A stretch of 34,172 bases of DNA from Acidimicrobiia bacterium (GTDB taxonomy: Bacteria > Actinomycetota > Acidimicrobiia > Spongiisociales > UBA5794), in assembly GCA_036396535.1 (NCBI GenBank), contig DASWKR010000010.1, positions 1-34,172 of the forward strand. Reading direction: 5' to 3'. Positions within the stretch are counted from its first letter, which is position 1; each line of letters opens with the position of its first letter. The translations under genes and the position numbers were made by a program. Positions 16,821-23,888 of the stretch are shown here, one piece after another. The notes beneath the pieces were generated by a model. The model made no database searches, had not been told where the DNA came from, and saw only the letters and a program-made list of their open reading frames with translations.

Positions 16821-17107
16821 GGCTCGTCGAGGATCCGGGGCACCCGGAAGTAGCCGTCTTCCGACGAGGGAGCCTGGGCGAGGATCTCGCCGCGCTCGAG
16901 GGTTCCCGTGACGACGTCTCCCCGGAAGCGGTTCGTCATCGGGATCGGATGCGCCGTCGGCTCGACGCCCCCGGTCGGCAGCGCTTGGACGCGCTCGGCG
17001 TGCTCCAGGATCACCTCGAGCTGCCTCCCGTAGCGCTCGAGGGAGGCATCGTCGAGGGCGATGCGGGCGAGCTTGGCCACCTTTGCGATGTCGATGTCCA
17101 CAGGCAT
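16817..17107 (-). CDS. gatC: Asp/Glu-tRNA amidotransferase subunit C
   Basis: Small subunit that wraps and stabilises the GatA-GatB interface. It is 96 aa, matching the family (~95-100). Two N-terminal helices (DIAKVAKLARIALDDASLERYGRQLEVILEHAERVQAL) are followed by the extended GVEPTAHPIPMTNRFRGDVV segment and the C-terminal YFRVPRIL strand. ATG 17107 lies 8 nt after a TACCAT box on the minus strand and has no Shine-Dalgarno, so the operon mRNA is probably leaderless. It is the first gene of the five-gene operon and is divergent from the MFS transporter. Confidence 0.95.
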   Translation of the reverse strand: MPVDIDIAKVAKLARIALDDASLERYGRQLEVILEHAERVQALPTGGVEPTAHPIPMTNRFRGDVVTGTLERGEILAQAPSSEDGYFRVPRILDEP

Positions 17108-17115
17108 GGGCGACG

Positions 17116-17121
17116 ATGGTA
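17116..17121 (-). promoter_or_regulatory. candidate -10 box (TACCAT) of the gatCAB operon
   Basis: On the minus strand TACCAT ends 8 nt before the gatC ATG (17107), and no ribosome-binding sequence intervenes. This implies a leaderless operon mRNA. Confidence 0.55.
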
Positions 17122-17166
17122 CCGCCGGCTCGCAACCGGGCGGCCATGGGCCAGCACACGATGCGG

Positions 17167-17172
17167 TAGCCT
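17167..17172 (+). promoter_or_regulatory. candidate -10 box (TAGCCT) for the MFS gene
   Basis: TAGCCT ends 10 nt before an in-frame GTG at 17183. Transcription from here would either use that GTG without a leader or give a leader of about 65 nt to the ATG at 17249. It is divergent from the gatC promoter about 50 bp away. Confidence 0.4.
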
Positions 17173-17248
17173 CGCCGGGCGAGTGAGGACCCCGTGGCCC
17201 TCCTCCTTCGGCGCCGAGCAGCACGAGGGGAGCAGATTGACGGCGACC

Positions 17249-18574
17249 ATGCCCCTTGAAGCGGCAGCGCTCGTGCGGCGCTACTACGTCTACTCGGGCC
17301 TCTACACCCTGGCCGCCTCGATCATCTGGGGCATCAACACCCTGTTCCTCCTCGACGCCGGGCTCTCGGTGACGGGCGTCTTCGTCGCCAATGCGGCGTT
17401 CTCGGTCGGGACCGTCCTGTTCGAGATCCCGACCGGCATCACCGCAGACACGGTGGGGAGACGGGCCTCGTTCCTGCTCTCGCTCGTCGTCCTGGCGGCG
17501 AGCACCATCCTCTACGTCGCCCTCGCACAGGTCGGGGCCGGCATCGTCGCCTTCTCGGCGGTCTCGGCGCTCATCGGCCTCGGCTTCACGTTCTACTCCG
17601 GGGCGATGGAGGCGTGGCTCGTCGACGGCGTCCGCCATCACGGCTTCGCGGGCGGCCTCGATCAGATCTTCTCGCGGAGCCAGATCGTGAGCGGCGCCGC
17701 CATGCTCGTCGGCACGGTCGGCGGCGGCGTGGTCGGCCAGGTCGACCTCGCCATCCCCTTCCTCATCCGCTCGGGGCTGCTCGTCCTCCTGTTCTTCCTG
17801 GCGTTCACGGGCATGCACGACGTCGGCTTCGAGCCGAGGCGCATCCCGATACGGAGCATCCCGGCCGTGGCGCTCGAGACGGGAGCGGCCGGACTGACGT
17901 TCGGGTGGCGCCACCCCTCGCTGAGATTGCTGATGGTCGCCGGGGCCATCCAGAACGGGTTCTTCTTCTGGGCTTGGTACGCCTGGCAGCCGTACTTCCT
18001 CGAGCTGCTGGAGCGTGATGCCGTTTGGGTCGCCGGGGTCGTCGCAGCTCTGCTGGCGGTGTCGATGATGATCGGCAACGGCATCGTCGAGGTCGTCACC
18101 CGATGGTGCGGACTGCGCACCACCCTGCTGTTGTGGACGGGAACCGTGTTCGCAGGAGCGATGATCGGGGTCGGAGCCGTGTCTGCATTCCTGCCGGCGC
18201 TCCTGCTGCTCCTCGCCGCAGGTGTCGCCATGGGCGTCCAGATGCCGGTTCGGCAGGCATTCTTCCACGAGGTCGTGCCGGCCGGGCAGCGCGCCACCGT
18301 GGTGTCGTTCGACTCGATGGTGGGCGGCGTCGGCGGCGTCGTCGGCCAGGGGGGCCTCGGGGCACTCGCCGACCGGCGAAGCTTCTCGGCCGGCTACGTG
18401 GTCGGAGGTGCCATCGCCCTCGCCGCGGTGCCGATCCTGGTCGCGGTGCGGCGGCAGGCAGACTCCGCCGATCGGTTCGTCGGGACGCGTCCCTCCGCCC
18501 TCCCGTCGTGCGTTCCGCAGGCCGTCCCGGCCATCGCCCACGTCGACGGTCAGGTCCCCGCCGACGTCCGGTGA
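17249..18574 (+). CDS. MFS-family transporter
   Basis: A 441-aa membrane protein with about twelve hydrophobic segments in two halves separated near residues 190-215. The ITADTVGRRASFLLSL loop is the MFS motif A between helices 2 and 3. The substrate is unknown; the family mostly exports drugs or moves small solutes by proton coupling. The start is uncertain. ATG 17249 matches where similarity to a membrane N-terminus begins (ALVRRYYVYSGLYTLA). TTG 17237 has a purine-rich GAGGGGAG a few nt upstream. GTG 17183 would be leaderless behind TAGCCT and adds 22 hydrophilic residues. Its stop overlaps the next gene's GTG. Confidence 0.87.
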   Translation: MPLEAAALVRRYYVYSGLYTLAASIIWGINTLFLLDAGLSVTGVFVANAAFSVGTVLFEIPTGITADTVGRRASFLLSLVVLAASTILYVALAQVGAGIVAFSAVSALIGLGFTFYSGAMEAWLVDGVRHHGFAGGLDQIFSRSQIVSGAAMLVGTVGGGVVGQVDLAIPFLIRSGLLVLLFFLAFTGMHDVGFEPRRIPIRSIPAVALETGAAGLTFGWRHPSLRLLMVAGAIQNGFFFWAWYAWQPYFLELLERDAVWVAGVVAALLAVSMMIGNGIVEVVTRWCGLRTTLLLWTGTVFAGAMIGVGAVSAFLPALLLLLAAGVAMGVQMPVRQAFFHEVVPAGQRATVVSFDSMVGGVGGVVGQGGLGALADRRSFSAGYVVGGAIALAAVPILVAVRRQADSADRFVGTRPSALPSCVPQAVPAIAHVDGQVPADVR

Positions 18575-19302
18575 CCCATCGAATGCACCTCGCCGACTTC
18601 ACGACGCTCAGCTTCGACTGCTACGGCACCCTGATCGACTGGGAGACCGGGATCTGGTCCGCTCTGCAGCCGCTGGTAGCCGGATCGGCGGTGGGGCGCG
18701 CTGAGGCGCTGGCAGCGTTCGCCGATCTCGAGTCCTCGCAGCAGCGAACCACACCGTCCATGGGCTATCGCCAGGTCCTGGAGCGCGTCCACCATGGGCT
18801 GGCGGCACGATTCGGGCTCGAGACGGCGCCGTCGTTCGACAAGGCGTTCGGGGGCTCCGTCGGTGCCTGGCCCGCGTTTCCCGATTCGGTGGAAGCGCTT
18901 CGAGCGCTCTCGCAGCACTATCGGCTCGTCATCCTGTCCAACGTCGACAAGGCGAGCCTCGCCGCCTCCCGGCAGCGCCTCGGCGTCGCCTTCGACGCCG
19001 AATACACCGCCGAGGAGATCGGGTCCTACAAGCCGGACCCGGCGAACTTCCACCACATGCTCGAGCGACTCATGGCAGACCACGGCGTCGAGCCGGGCGC
19101 CTTGCTGCACGTCGCCCAGAGCCAGTTCCACGACCACGTTCCCGCACAGCGTCTCGGCCTCGCCACTGCCTGGATCGACCGGCAACACCTCTCGGGAGGG
19201 GGCTCGTGGGGTGCGACCGTCCCCGTCGACCTCCGTCCCGACGTCGACTTCACGTTCCTCTCGCTCGCCGAGCTCGCCGAGGCGGCGACGCGACACCGGT
19301 AG
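18571..19302 (+). CDS. haloacid dehalogenase, type II
   Basis: HAD-superfamily enzyme of the (S)-2-haloacid dehalogenase subfamily, about 240 aa. Motif I is LSFDCYGTLIDWE, holding the nucleophilic Asp. Motif II is VILSNVDK with its Ser, and motif III IGSYKPDPANF with its Lys. A conserved tail LHVAQSQFHDHVPAQRLGLATAWIDRQ is typical of the type II group. Several relatives turn out to be general phosphatases, so dehalogenase activity is not proven. GTG 18571 overlaps the MFS stop as GTGA, the usual junction in this window; ATG 18583 (MHLADFTTLSFDC) matches homologous N-termini and is equally plausible. A strong stem-loop follows the stop. Confidence 0.85.
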   Translation: MTHRMHLADFTTLSFDCYGTLIDWETGIWSALQPLVAGSAVGRAEALAAFADLESSQQRTTPSMGYRQVLERVHHGLAARFGLETAPSFDKAFGGSVGAWPAFPDSVEALRALSQHYRLVILSNVDKASLAASRQRLGVAFDAEYTAEEIGSYKPDPANFHHMLERLMADHGVEPGALLHVAQSQFHDHVPAQRLGLATAWIDRQHLSGGGSWGATVPVDLRPDVDFTFLSLAELAEAATRHR

Positions 19303-19304
19303 GC

Positions 19305-19324
19305 GGATGCCCGGCGCGGCATCC
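19305..19324 (+). terminator. stem-loop after the haloacid dehalogenase gene
   Basis: GGATGCC-CGGCGC-GGCATCC is a perfect 7-bp stem with a 6-nt loop. It begins 2 nt after the TAG stop and precedes the separate promoter of the YczE-like gene. There is no T-run. Confidence 0.55.
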
Positions 19325-19375
19325 CGCCGGCTCCGTGGTCCGACGGGCTCCGGCTGCGGCCGACCCTAGGGGCGT

Positions 19376-19381
19376 TACCCT
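19376..19381 (+). promoter_or_regulatory. candidate -10 box (TACCCT), leaderless YczE-like gene
   Basis: TACCCT ends 6 nt before GTG 19388 with no ribosome-binding sequence. It is the same spacing and hexamer as the pgpA promoter. Confidence 0.55.
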
Positions 19382-19387
19382 CACCCG

Positions 19388-20014
19388 GTGCTGCCGCTCC
19401 CCTCACGCCCAGAGCTGCGCGCCCGGCTTCCGAGGCTCCTCGTCGGGCTCGTCCTGTTCGGGATCGGGCTCGCCCTCATGGTCGCCTCCGAGCTCGGGCT
19501 GGCGCCTTGGGAGGTGCTCCACCAGGGGATCTCATTCCACACGGGCATATCGATAGGCGCCGTCGGCATCATCACAGGGTTCATCGTGCTGCTGGCGTGG
19601 CTTCCCATCAGGGAGCGCTTCGGGATGGGAACCGTGCTCAACGTGATCGTGATCGGCGTCGTCATCGATGCGACGCTCTGGGCGCTGCCGGAAACGCTCC
19701 CCGGCCTCGGCACGAGGTGGGTGGCACTGCTCGGTGGGATCGTCATCATCGGCATCGGCTCCGGCTTCTACATCGGGGCGGGCCTCGGACCGGGACCGCG
19801 CGACGGGCTGATGACGGGGATCGCCAGGAGGGGCCACCGGGTAGCCAAGGTGAGGACCATCATCGAGATCACCGCCCTCGGGGCGGGATGGCTCCTCGGC
19901 GGCACCGTGGGCGTGGGGACCGCCCTCTTCGCCTTCGGCATCGGCCCGATCGTGCAGGTGTCGCTCGACCGCCTCTCGCTGGCGCCTGTCGCCGCCAAAC
20001 GGAGCGCCATCTGA
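19388..20014 (+). CDS. YczE/YyaS/YitT-type integral membrane protein
   Basis: A 208-aa membrane protein with about five helices (roughly 15-35, 50-70, 80-100, 112-132, 155-190). Family marks are FGIGLALMVASELGLAPWEVLHQGIS near the N-terminus and GSGFYIGAGLGPGPRDGLMTGIARR around residues 125-150. The exact role of this family is not established; B. subtilis YczE has been linked to surfactin/secondary-metabolite production, which need not apply here. The GTG start sits 6 nt behind a TACCCT box. Its stop is 7 nt before the left copy of the dapE-end repeat, so it was probably the original 3' neighbour of dapE. Confidence 0.82.
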   Translation: MLPLPSRPELRARLPRLLVGLVLFGIGLALMVASELGLAPWEVLHQGISFHTGISIGAVGIITGFIVLLAWLPIRERFGMGTVLNVIVIGVVIDATLWALPETLPGLGTRWVALLGGIVIIGIGSGFYIGAGLGPGPRDGLMTGIARRGHRVAKVRTIIEITALGAGWLLGGTVGVGTALFAFGIGPIVQVSLDRLSLAPVAAKRSAI

Positions 20015-20021
20015 CGACCGG

Positions 20022-20041
20022 CTAGGTCGCCAGGAGCTGGC
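20022..20041. repeat. left copy of 20-bp direct repeat (duplicated dapE end)
   Basis: ctaggtcgccaggagctggc is identical to 20775-20794, which encodes the last six codons and TAG of dapE on the minus strand. Here it lies outside any gene. It contains the inverted repeat GCCAG-GAG-CTGGC (20029-20041). The two copies bracket the RibD_C gene; bases on either side differ, so the match is exactly 20 bp. Confidence 0.9.
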
Positions 20042-20112
20042 CTTGCCCTGTCTCACAATCGGCGATGAGCCGGCGGTCGTACTGTCGCACCTGCTACCAA
20101 GGAGGACTTCTG

Positions 20113-20676
20113 ATGCGCAGCGTGACCTATTCGATGGGCGTCTCACTTGACGGCTACATCGTCGGGCCGGACGGCAACTTCGACTGGACGCCGCCCGACG
20201 GGGAGGTCTTCCGCTTCTGGATCGACGAGATCCGAGAGGTCGGCGTCCACCTGATGGGACGGCGGCTGTACGAGACGATGCTCTACTGGGAGACCGCCGA
20301 CCAGGACCGATCGCTCGACGACGCCGAACTCGAGTGGACCGCGCTCTGGAACCCGCTCCCAAAGGTGGTGTTCTCCACAACGCTGTCGGCGGTGCAGGGC
20401 AACGCCCGGTTGGCCTCCGGGAGCTTGGCGGAGGAGATCGAGGGGCTACGAGCCGAACCGGGGGAGGGCGACATCGCGATCGGCGGCGCGACGCTCGCCG
20501 CCGAGGCCGCCGCGTCGGGTCTGATCGACGAATACCGGACCATGGTCTACCCGGTGCTGGTCGGCGGTGGCATCCCCTTCTTTCCCCAAAGTGAGCGCCG
20601 GGTGGACCTCGAACTCGTCGAGACCCACACCTTCAGCTCCAGAGTCATCTACCTCCGCTACCGCGTGGCGCGCTAG
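20113..20676 (+). CDS. dihydrofolate reductase-like (RibD C-terminal) protein
   Basis: A 187-aa single-domain protein of the RibD_C/DHFR-like reductase fold. It opens VTYSMGVSLDGYIVGPDGNFDW, the usual family start, then VHLMGRRLYETM near residue 45, VFSTTL, DIAIGGATLAAEAAASGLIDEYRTMVYPVLVGGGIPFF, and a C-terminal strand VIYLRYRV. Stand-alone members are NADPH-dependent reductases of unknown substrate; neither folate nor riboflavin function is shown. ATG 20113 has a textbook Shine-Dalgarno (GGAGG 20101-20105, 7-nt spacing), unlike most neighbours, which look leaderless or coupled. It lies between the 20-bp duplicated dapE ends, on the strand opposite dapE, so it was probably inserted there. 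Confidence 0.9.
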   Translation: MRSVTYSMGVSLDGYIVGPDGNFDWTPPDGEVFRFWIDEIREVGVHLMGRRLYETMLYWETADQDRSLDDAELEWTALWNPLPKVVFSTTLSAVQGNARLASGSLAEEIEGLRAEPGEGDIAIGGATLAAEAAASGLIDEYRTMVYPVLVGGGIPFFPQSERRVDLELVETHTFSSRVIYLRYRVAR

Positions 20677-20705
20677 GCCGGCTCGGCCGCCCCGACGAGG
20701 AATAC

Positions 20706-20726
20706 GGGCAACCCAGTGGGGTGCCC
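20706..20726 (+). terminator. hairpin downstream of the RibD_C gene
   Basis: GGGCA-A-CCC-AGT-GGG-G-TGCCC folds as two stacked stems with one A-G mismatch and a 3-nt loop, 30 nt after the gene's stop. A smaller hairpin GGCAA-ACG-TTGCC follows at 20752-20764. Either could end the transcript before it runs antisense into dapE; both lack T-runs. Confidence 0.45.
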
Positions 20727-20774
20727 ACAGTTATCAGCCCAGCTCCCACAGGGCAAACGTTGCCGGTCACTGCA

Positions 20775-20794
20775 CTAGGTCGCCAGGAGCTGGC
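20775..20794. repeat. right copy of 20-bp direct repeat (3' end of dapE)
   Basis: Same 20 bp as 20022-20041, here forming the QLLAT-stop end of the intact dapE gene. The internal inverted repeat GCCAG-GAG-CTGGC is at 20782-20794. Start-to-start distance from the left copy is 753 bp. Confidence 0.9.
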
Positions 20795-21830
20795 GCAGAA
20801 CCGAGTAGGCGCGATCGAGGTTCACGATCGGGACGGATTCCGTGACCTGGTGCGCCTGGGCGGTCTCGCCCGGCCCGTAGTTGACGGCAGGGATCCCCCG
20901 GGCGGTGAGGCGGGCCACATCGGTCCAACCCTGCTTGGCCGCCCGGCTCGTCCTGGCGATGTCCTCGAGACGAGCCAGGTGCGGGTTCGACTCCGGGATC
21001 GAGCCCGCCGGCGCCCTGTCCTTGACGACGATCTCGTCGGCAGCCATGGCGACCCTGCGCAGCCGGGCCTCCGCCTCGGCGAGCGAGTAGAGCGGGGGGA
21101 ACCGATAGTTGAGGTTCACCGTGAAGCTCGGCGGCAGCACGTTGTTGGCGATGCCGCCCTGCGCCATCGTGACCGAGAACACCTCGCGGTACTCCAGTCC
21201 ACCGACGACGGCAGGCACCGGTTCGAGACCGTGCATCTCGGTGAGCCACTCACCGGCCTTGGTGACCGCGTTCTCGCCGAGCCACGGCCTGGCCGAATGC
21301 GCCGACCTGCCGTGGAACGTGACATCGGCGTTGATGACACCGTTGCAGCCGAGCTCGATCTGGAGATCGGTCGGCTCGAGCACGATCGCCAGCTCGCTCT
21401 CGGAGAGCCACGGTGCCCTGTCGAGAACCTCCTCCAGCCCGTTCTCGACCGAAGGACCCTCCTCCTTGTCGTAGAAGACGCCGACGACGTCGTAGCGGCC
21501 CGACCTCACGGTGTCATCCTCCAGCAAGTGGATCATCACCGCCACGCCGGACTTCATGTCGCTCGTCCCGAGGCCGTACATCCGGCCGTCTTCGACCCTC
21601 GACGCTCCGTTGCCCTCCTGCTCGGGGACGGTGTCGATGTGGCCGTAGAGCGAGATGAGGGGCCTCCCCGTCTGGGCGCCGACGACGAGGCTGTTACCGA
21701 TGCGCTGCACCTTGTCCATCGTGAAGAGCGGCAAGAAGCGCTCCGCGATGGCAGTGCACAGGCGGCCCTCGTTTCCCGTGACCGAATGGGTGGCCACGAG
21801 ATCGGCGAGCGTCTCGCCGAGTGACGTCAT
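20775..21830 (-). CDS. dapE: succinyl-diaminopimelate desuccinylase
   Basis: M20 metallopeptidase that releases succinate from N-succinyl-LL-diaminopimelate in lysine/DAP synthesis. It is 351 aa, shorter than E. coli DapE (~375) but usual for actinobacterial forms. Visible metal ligands are H64 and D66 (LYGHIDTVP) and D91 (GLGTSDMKSG). The catalytic Glu lies in D-K-E123-E124-G-P, and HGRSAHSARPWLGENA is the dimerisation-domain histidine block. ATG 21830 overlaps the dapD stop as ATGA. Its last 20 nt are duplicated at 20022, on the far side of the RibD_C gene. Other M20 enzymes share these motifs; the position behind dapC and dapD settles the assignment. Confidence 0.94.
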   Translation of the reverse strand: MTSLGETLADLVATHSVTGNEGRLCTAIAERFLPLFTMDKVQRIGNSLVVGAQTGRPLISLYGHIDTVPEQEGNGASRVEDGRMYGLGTSDMKSGVAVMIHLLEDDTVRSGRYDVVGVFYDKEEGPSVENGLEEVLDRAPWLSESELAIVLEPTDLQIELGCNGVINADVTFHGRSAHSARPWLGENAVTKAGEWLTEMHGLEPVPAVVGGLEYREVFSVTMAQGGIANNVLPPSFTVNLNYRFPPLYSLAEAEARLRRVAMAADEIVVKDRAPAGSIPESNPHLARLEDIARTSRAAKQGWTDVARLTARGIPAVNYGPGETAQAHQVTESVPIVNLDRAYSVLRQLLAT

Positions 21831-22639
21831 ACCTGCACCTCGAACACTCGGAGCGCCTCGTTGAGCGACGTCTTCTCATCGGTCGACTCGGAGCGCTTCC
21901 CGATGATGAGCCCGCAGGCGAGGTCGAAGCGGCCGGCCGGGAAGTCCCTCGGTCGCGTTCCCGGGACGACGATCGAGTTGGCGGGCACCCGTCCGCGGTG
22001 CTCGACGGGCTCGTCTCCCGTCACGTCGATGATCGGGATGCTCGCAGACAACACCGTGTTGGCGCCGAGCACCGACCCTTCCTCGACGATGACCCCTTCC
22101 GTGATGATCGACCTGCTGCCGATGAAGCAACCGTCCTCGATGATGACCGGCCTGGCGTTCGGCGGCTCGAGCACGCCACCGATGCCCACCCCGCCCGACA
22201 GGTGGACGTTCCGGCCGACCTGGGCGCACGAGCCGACGGTGGCCCAGGTGTCGACCATCGTCCCGGACCCGACGTGGGCGCCGATGTTGACGTAGCCGGG
22301 CATGACGACGACCCCGGGCTCGCAGAAGGCGCCGTAACGGATGGTCCCCGGGGGCACGACCCTGACCCCGGCAGCGGCCAGGTCGTGCTTGGTCGGGATC
22401 TTGTCGTGGTACTCGAACGGGCCCACCTCCCACGTGTCGAGCTCTGCGACCCTGAAGTAGAGGACGATCGCCTCCTTCACCCACTCGTTGACGATCCACT
22501 CGCCGTCTCGTTTCTCCGCCACCCGCACCTCGCCCTTGTCGAGGGCGGCGATCGTCCGATGGACGGCGCCGATGGACTCGGGGTCTCCGAGGCGTCCCAG
22601 ATCGGCGTACACGCCTTCGATGGTCTCTCGATCGGTCAC
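21827..22639 (-). CDS. dapD: tetrahydrodipicolinate N-succinyltransferase
   Basis: Transfers succinyl from succinyl-CoA to tetrahydrodipicolinate. It is 270 aa, close to E. coli DapD (274). The N-terminal helical domain has [32 protein letters not shown]. The left-handed beta-helix carries the nearly invariant [40 protein letters not shown] and [19 protein letters not shown] blocks. This is the proteobacterial-type enzyme rather than the divergent mycobacterial one. The GTG start overlaps the dapC stop as GTGA (22636-22639), and its stop overlaps dapE. The frame stays open upstream into dapC with no family similarity. Confidence 0.96.
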   Translation of the reverse strand: [270 protein letters not shown]

Positions 22640-23793
22640 GGGCCGAGTGCCGCCTGGATGACGGGCACGGCGTCGGCGCACTCCTCGACGGACGGCACGA
22701 GGGCGAGCCGGACGTATCCCTCTCCGCCCTCCCCGAAGAACCGTCCCGGCGACACGACCACCCCGCCGTCGAGCAGCCGGTCGGTGACCGCCAGGTCGTC
22801 GCCGACCTCGATCCACATGTACAAGCCGGCGTTCGATGCGACGGTGGTGAGGCCGATCTCGTCGAAGGCAGTGCGCAGCACGGCACGCTTGTGGGCGAAG
22901 ACGTCCCGTCGTTTGGCGGCGTGGGCGTCGTCACTCCACGCCGCCGCCGCGGCCGCCTGCACGAAGTCGGGGGACGCCGTCCCGGTGGCGGTTCGCAGCT
23001 TCTTCAGCGCGGCGATCGCCTCGGGATCGCCGACCATGGCGCCCGAGCGGTATCCCGTCATGCCGCTGCGCTTCGAGCAGCTGAAGAACGCCAGCACGCC
23101 GGGAGCGCCGTCGCCGGCGACTTGGAGCACGGAAGGGGGCCCGTCCGGATACACGGCAGGCTCGTACACGTCCGCGTAGCACTCGTCGGAGCAGAGGAGG
23201 GCGCCGGAGGCGCGGGCGCGGTCGACGAGATCGGCGAGCTCGCCGGCGTTCGTCACCGACCCGGCGGGATTGTGCGGCGTGCAGATCCACACCATCCTGG
23301 CGCCTTCCCAGGCGGCATCGTCGATGTCGGATGCTCTCAGCACGAAGTCGCCGCCCAGCACGATCGGCTGGGTGTCCGCCCCTGCGAAGAGCGCTCCCCG
23401 CTCGTAGATCGGGTATCCGGGTGTCCCGTACACGATCGTGCGCTTCGCAGAGTCGCGGTCGACGAACGCCAGCGGCGCCGAGAACACCGCCTCCTTGGAG
23501 CCGGAAGTCGGCATCACCTGCGTGTCGGGATCGACCGATACGCCGAAGCGCCGCTTCAGGTAGTCGGAGATCGAACGGCGCAGCTCGGCGGTCCCTGCCG
23601 TCAGCGGGTACTGGGAGACCTCGGGCACCGCGTCGTGGAGCGCAGCCACCACCAGCTCGGGGGTCGGCTCCGTCGGGTCGCCGATCGAGAAGTCGATGAC
23701 CCGACCGCCTGCGGCTCGCAGGGCGTGGGCACGCTCCTGGATCGTCGCGATCGGGTAGGCGCCGAGCCGTTCGAGCACCGGGTTCACGTCCAT
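22636..23793 (-). CDS. dapC: N-succinyldiaminopimelate aminotransferase
   Basis: PLP fold-type I aminotransferase that makes N-succinyl-LL-DAP from the 6-oxo precursor and glutamate. It is 385 aa. Motifs are IDFSIGDPTEPTP, SQYPLTAGTAELRRSISDYLKRRFG, ICTPHNPAGSV, the DECYADVY segment, the PLP lysine K241 in SCSKRSGMTGYRSG, and VRLALVPS near the C-terminus. Class I relatives include alanine, aspartate and LL-DAP aminotransferases; the dapC-dapD-dapE order supports DapC. ATG 23793 lies 6 nt behind TAACTT, so the operon is probably leaderless. Paired palindromes lie just upstream of that box. Confidence 0.93.
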   Translation of the reverse strand: MDVNPVLERLGAYPIATIQERAHALRAAGGRVIDFSIGDPTEPTPELVVAALHDAVPEVSQYPLTAGTAELRRSISDYLKRRFGVSVDPDTQVMPTSGSKEAVFSAPLAFVDRDSAKRTIVYGTPGYPIYERGALFAGADTQPIVLGGDFVLRASDIDDAAWEGARMVWICTPHNPAGSVTNAGELADLVDRARASGALLCSDECYADVYEPAVYPDGPPSVLQVAGDGAPGVLAFFSCSKRSGMTGYRSGAMVGDPEAIAALKKLRTATGTASPDFVQAAAAAAWSDDAHAAKRRDVFAHKRAVLRTAFDEIGLTTVASNAGLYMWIEVGDDLAVTDRLLDGGVVVSPGRFFGEGGEGYVRLALVPSVEECADAVPVIQAALGP

Positions 23794-23799
23794 GACGCC

Positions 23800-23805
23800 A
23801 AGTTA
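23800..23805 (-). promoter_or_regulatory. candidate -10 box (TAACTT) of the dapCDE operon
   Basis: On the minus strand TAACTT ends 6 nt before the dapC ATG with no ribosome-binding sequence between, implying a leaderless dapCDE mRNA. Confidence 0.55.
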
Positions 23806-23830
23806 CTAGGAGGGTGCCGGACCAGGTCGT

Positions 23831-23870
23831 GGCGGGCCACGCCGGGTCATATCCGGCGGGCCACGCCGGG
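23831..23870. repeat. tandem palindromic 16-bp repeats, dapC divergent promoter
   Basis: GGCGGGCCACGCCGGG occurs at 23831-23846 and 23855-23870, 24 bp apart. Each is itself an inverted repeat around GGCCA: (C)CGGCG-GGCCA-CGCCGG is perfect over 6 bp in the second copy, and 4 bp plus a G-T in the first. They lie 25 bp upstream of the dapC -10 box and 19 bp upstream of the -10 box of the divergent gene at 23905. This is a plausible pair of operator sites for a dimeric regulator. Confidence 0.6.
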
Positions 23871-23888
23871 CCGCTCGAGGGCCCTCCC

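Noticed and set aside
20706-20764. Hairpins beside the RibD_C gene as an integron attC site
   Set aside because: No GTTRRRY core with matching inverse core was found, and the hairpins are better explained as terminators.
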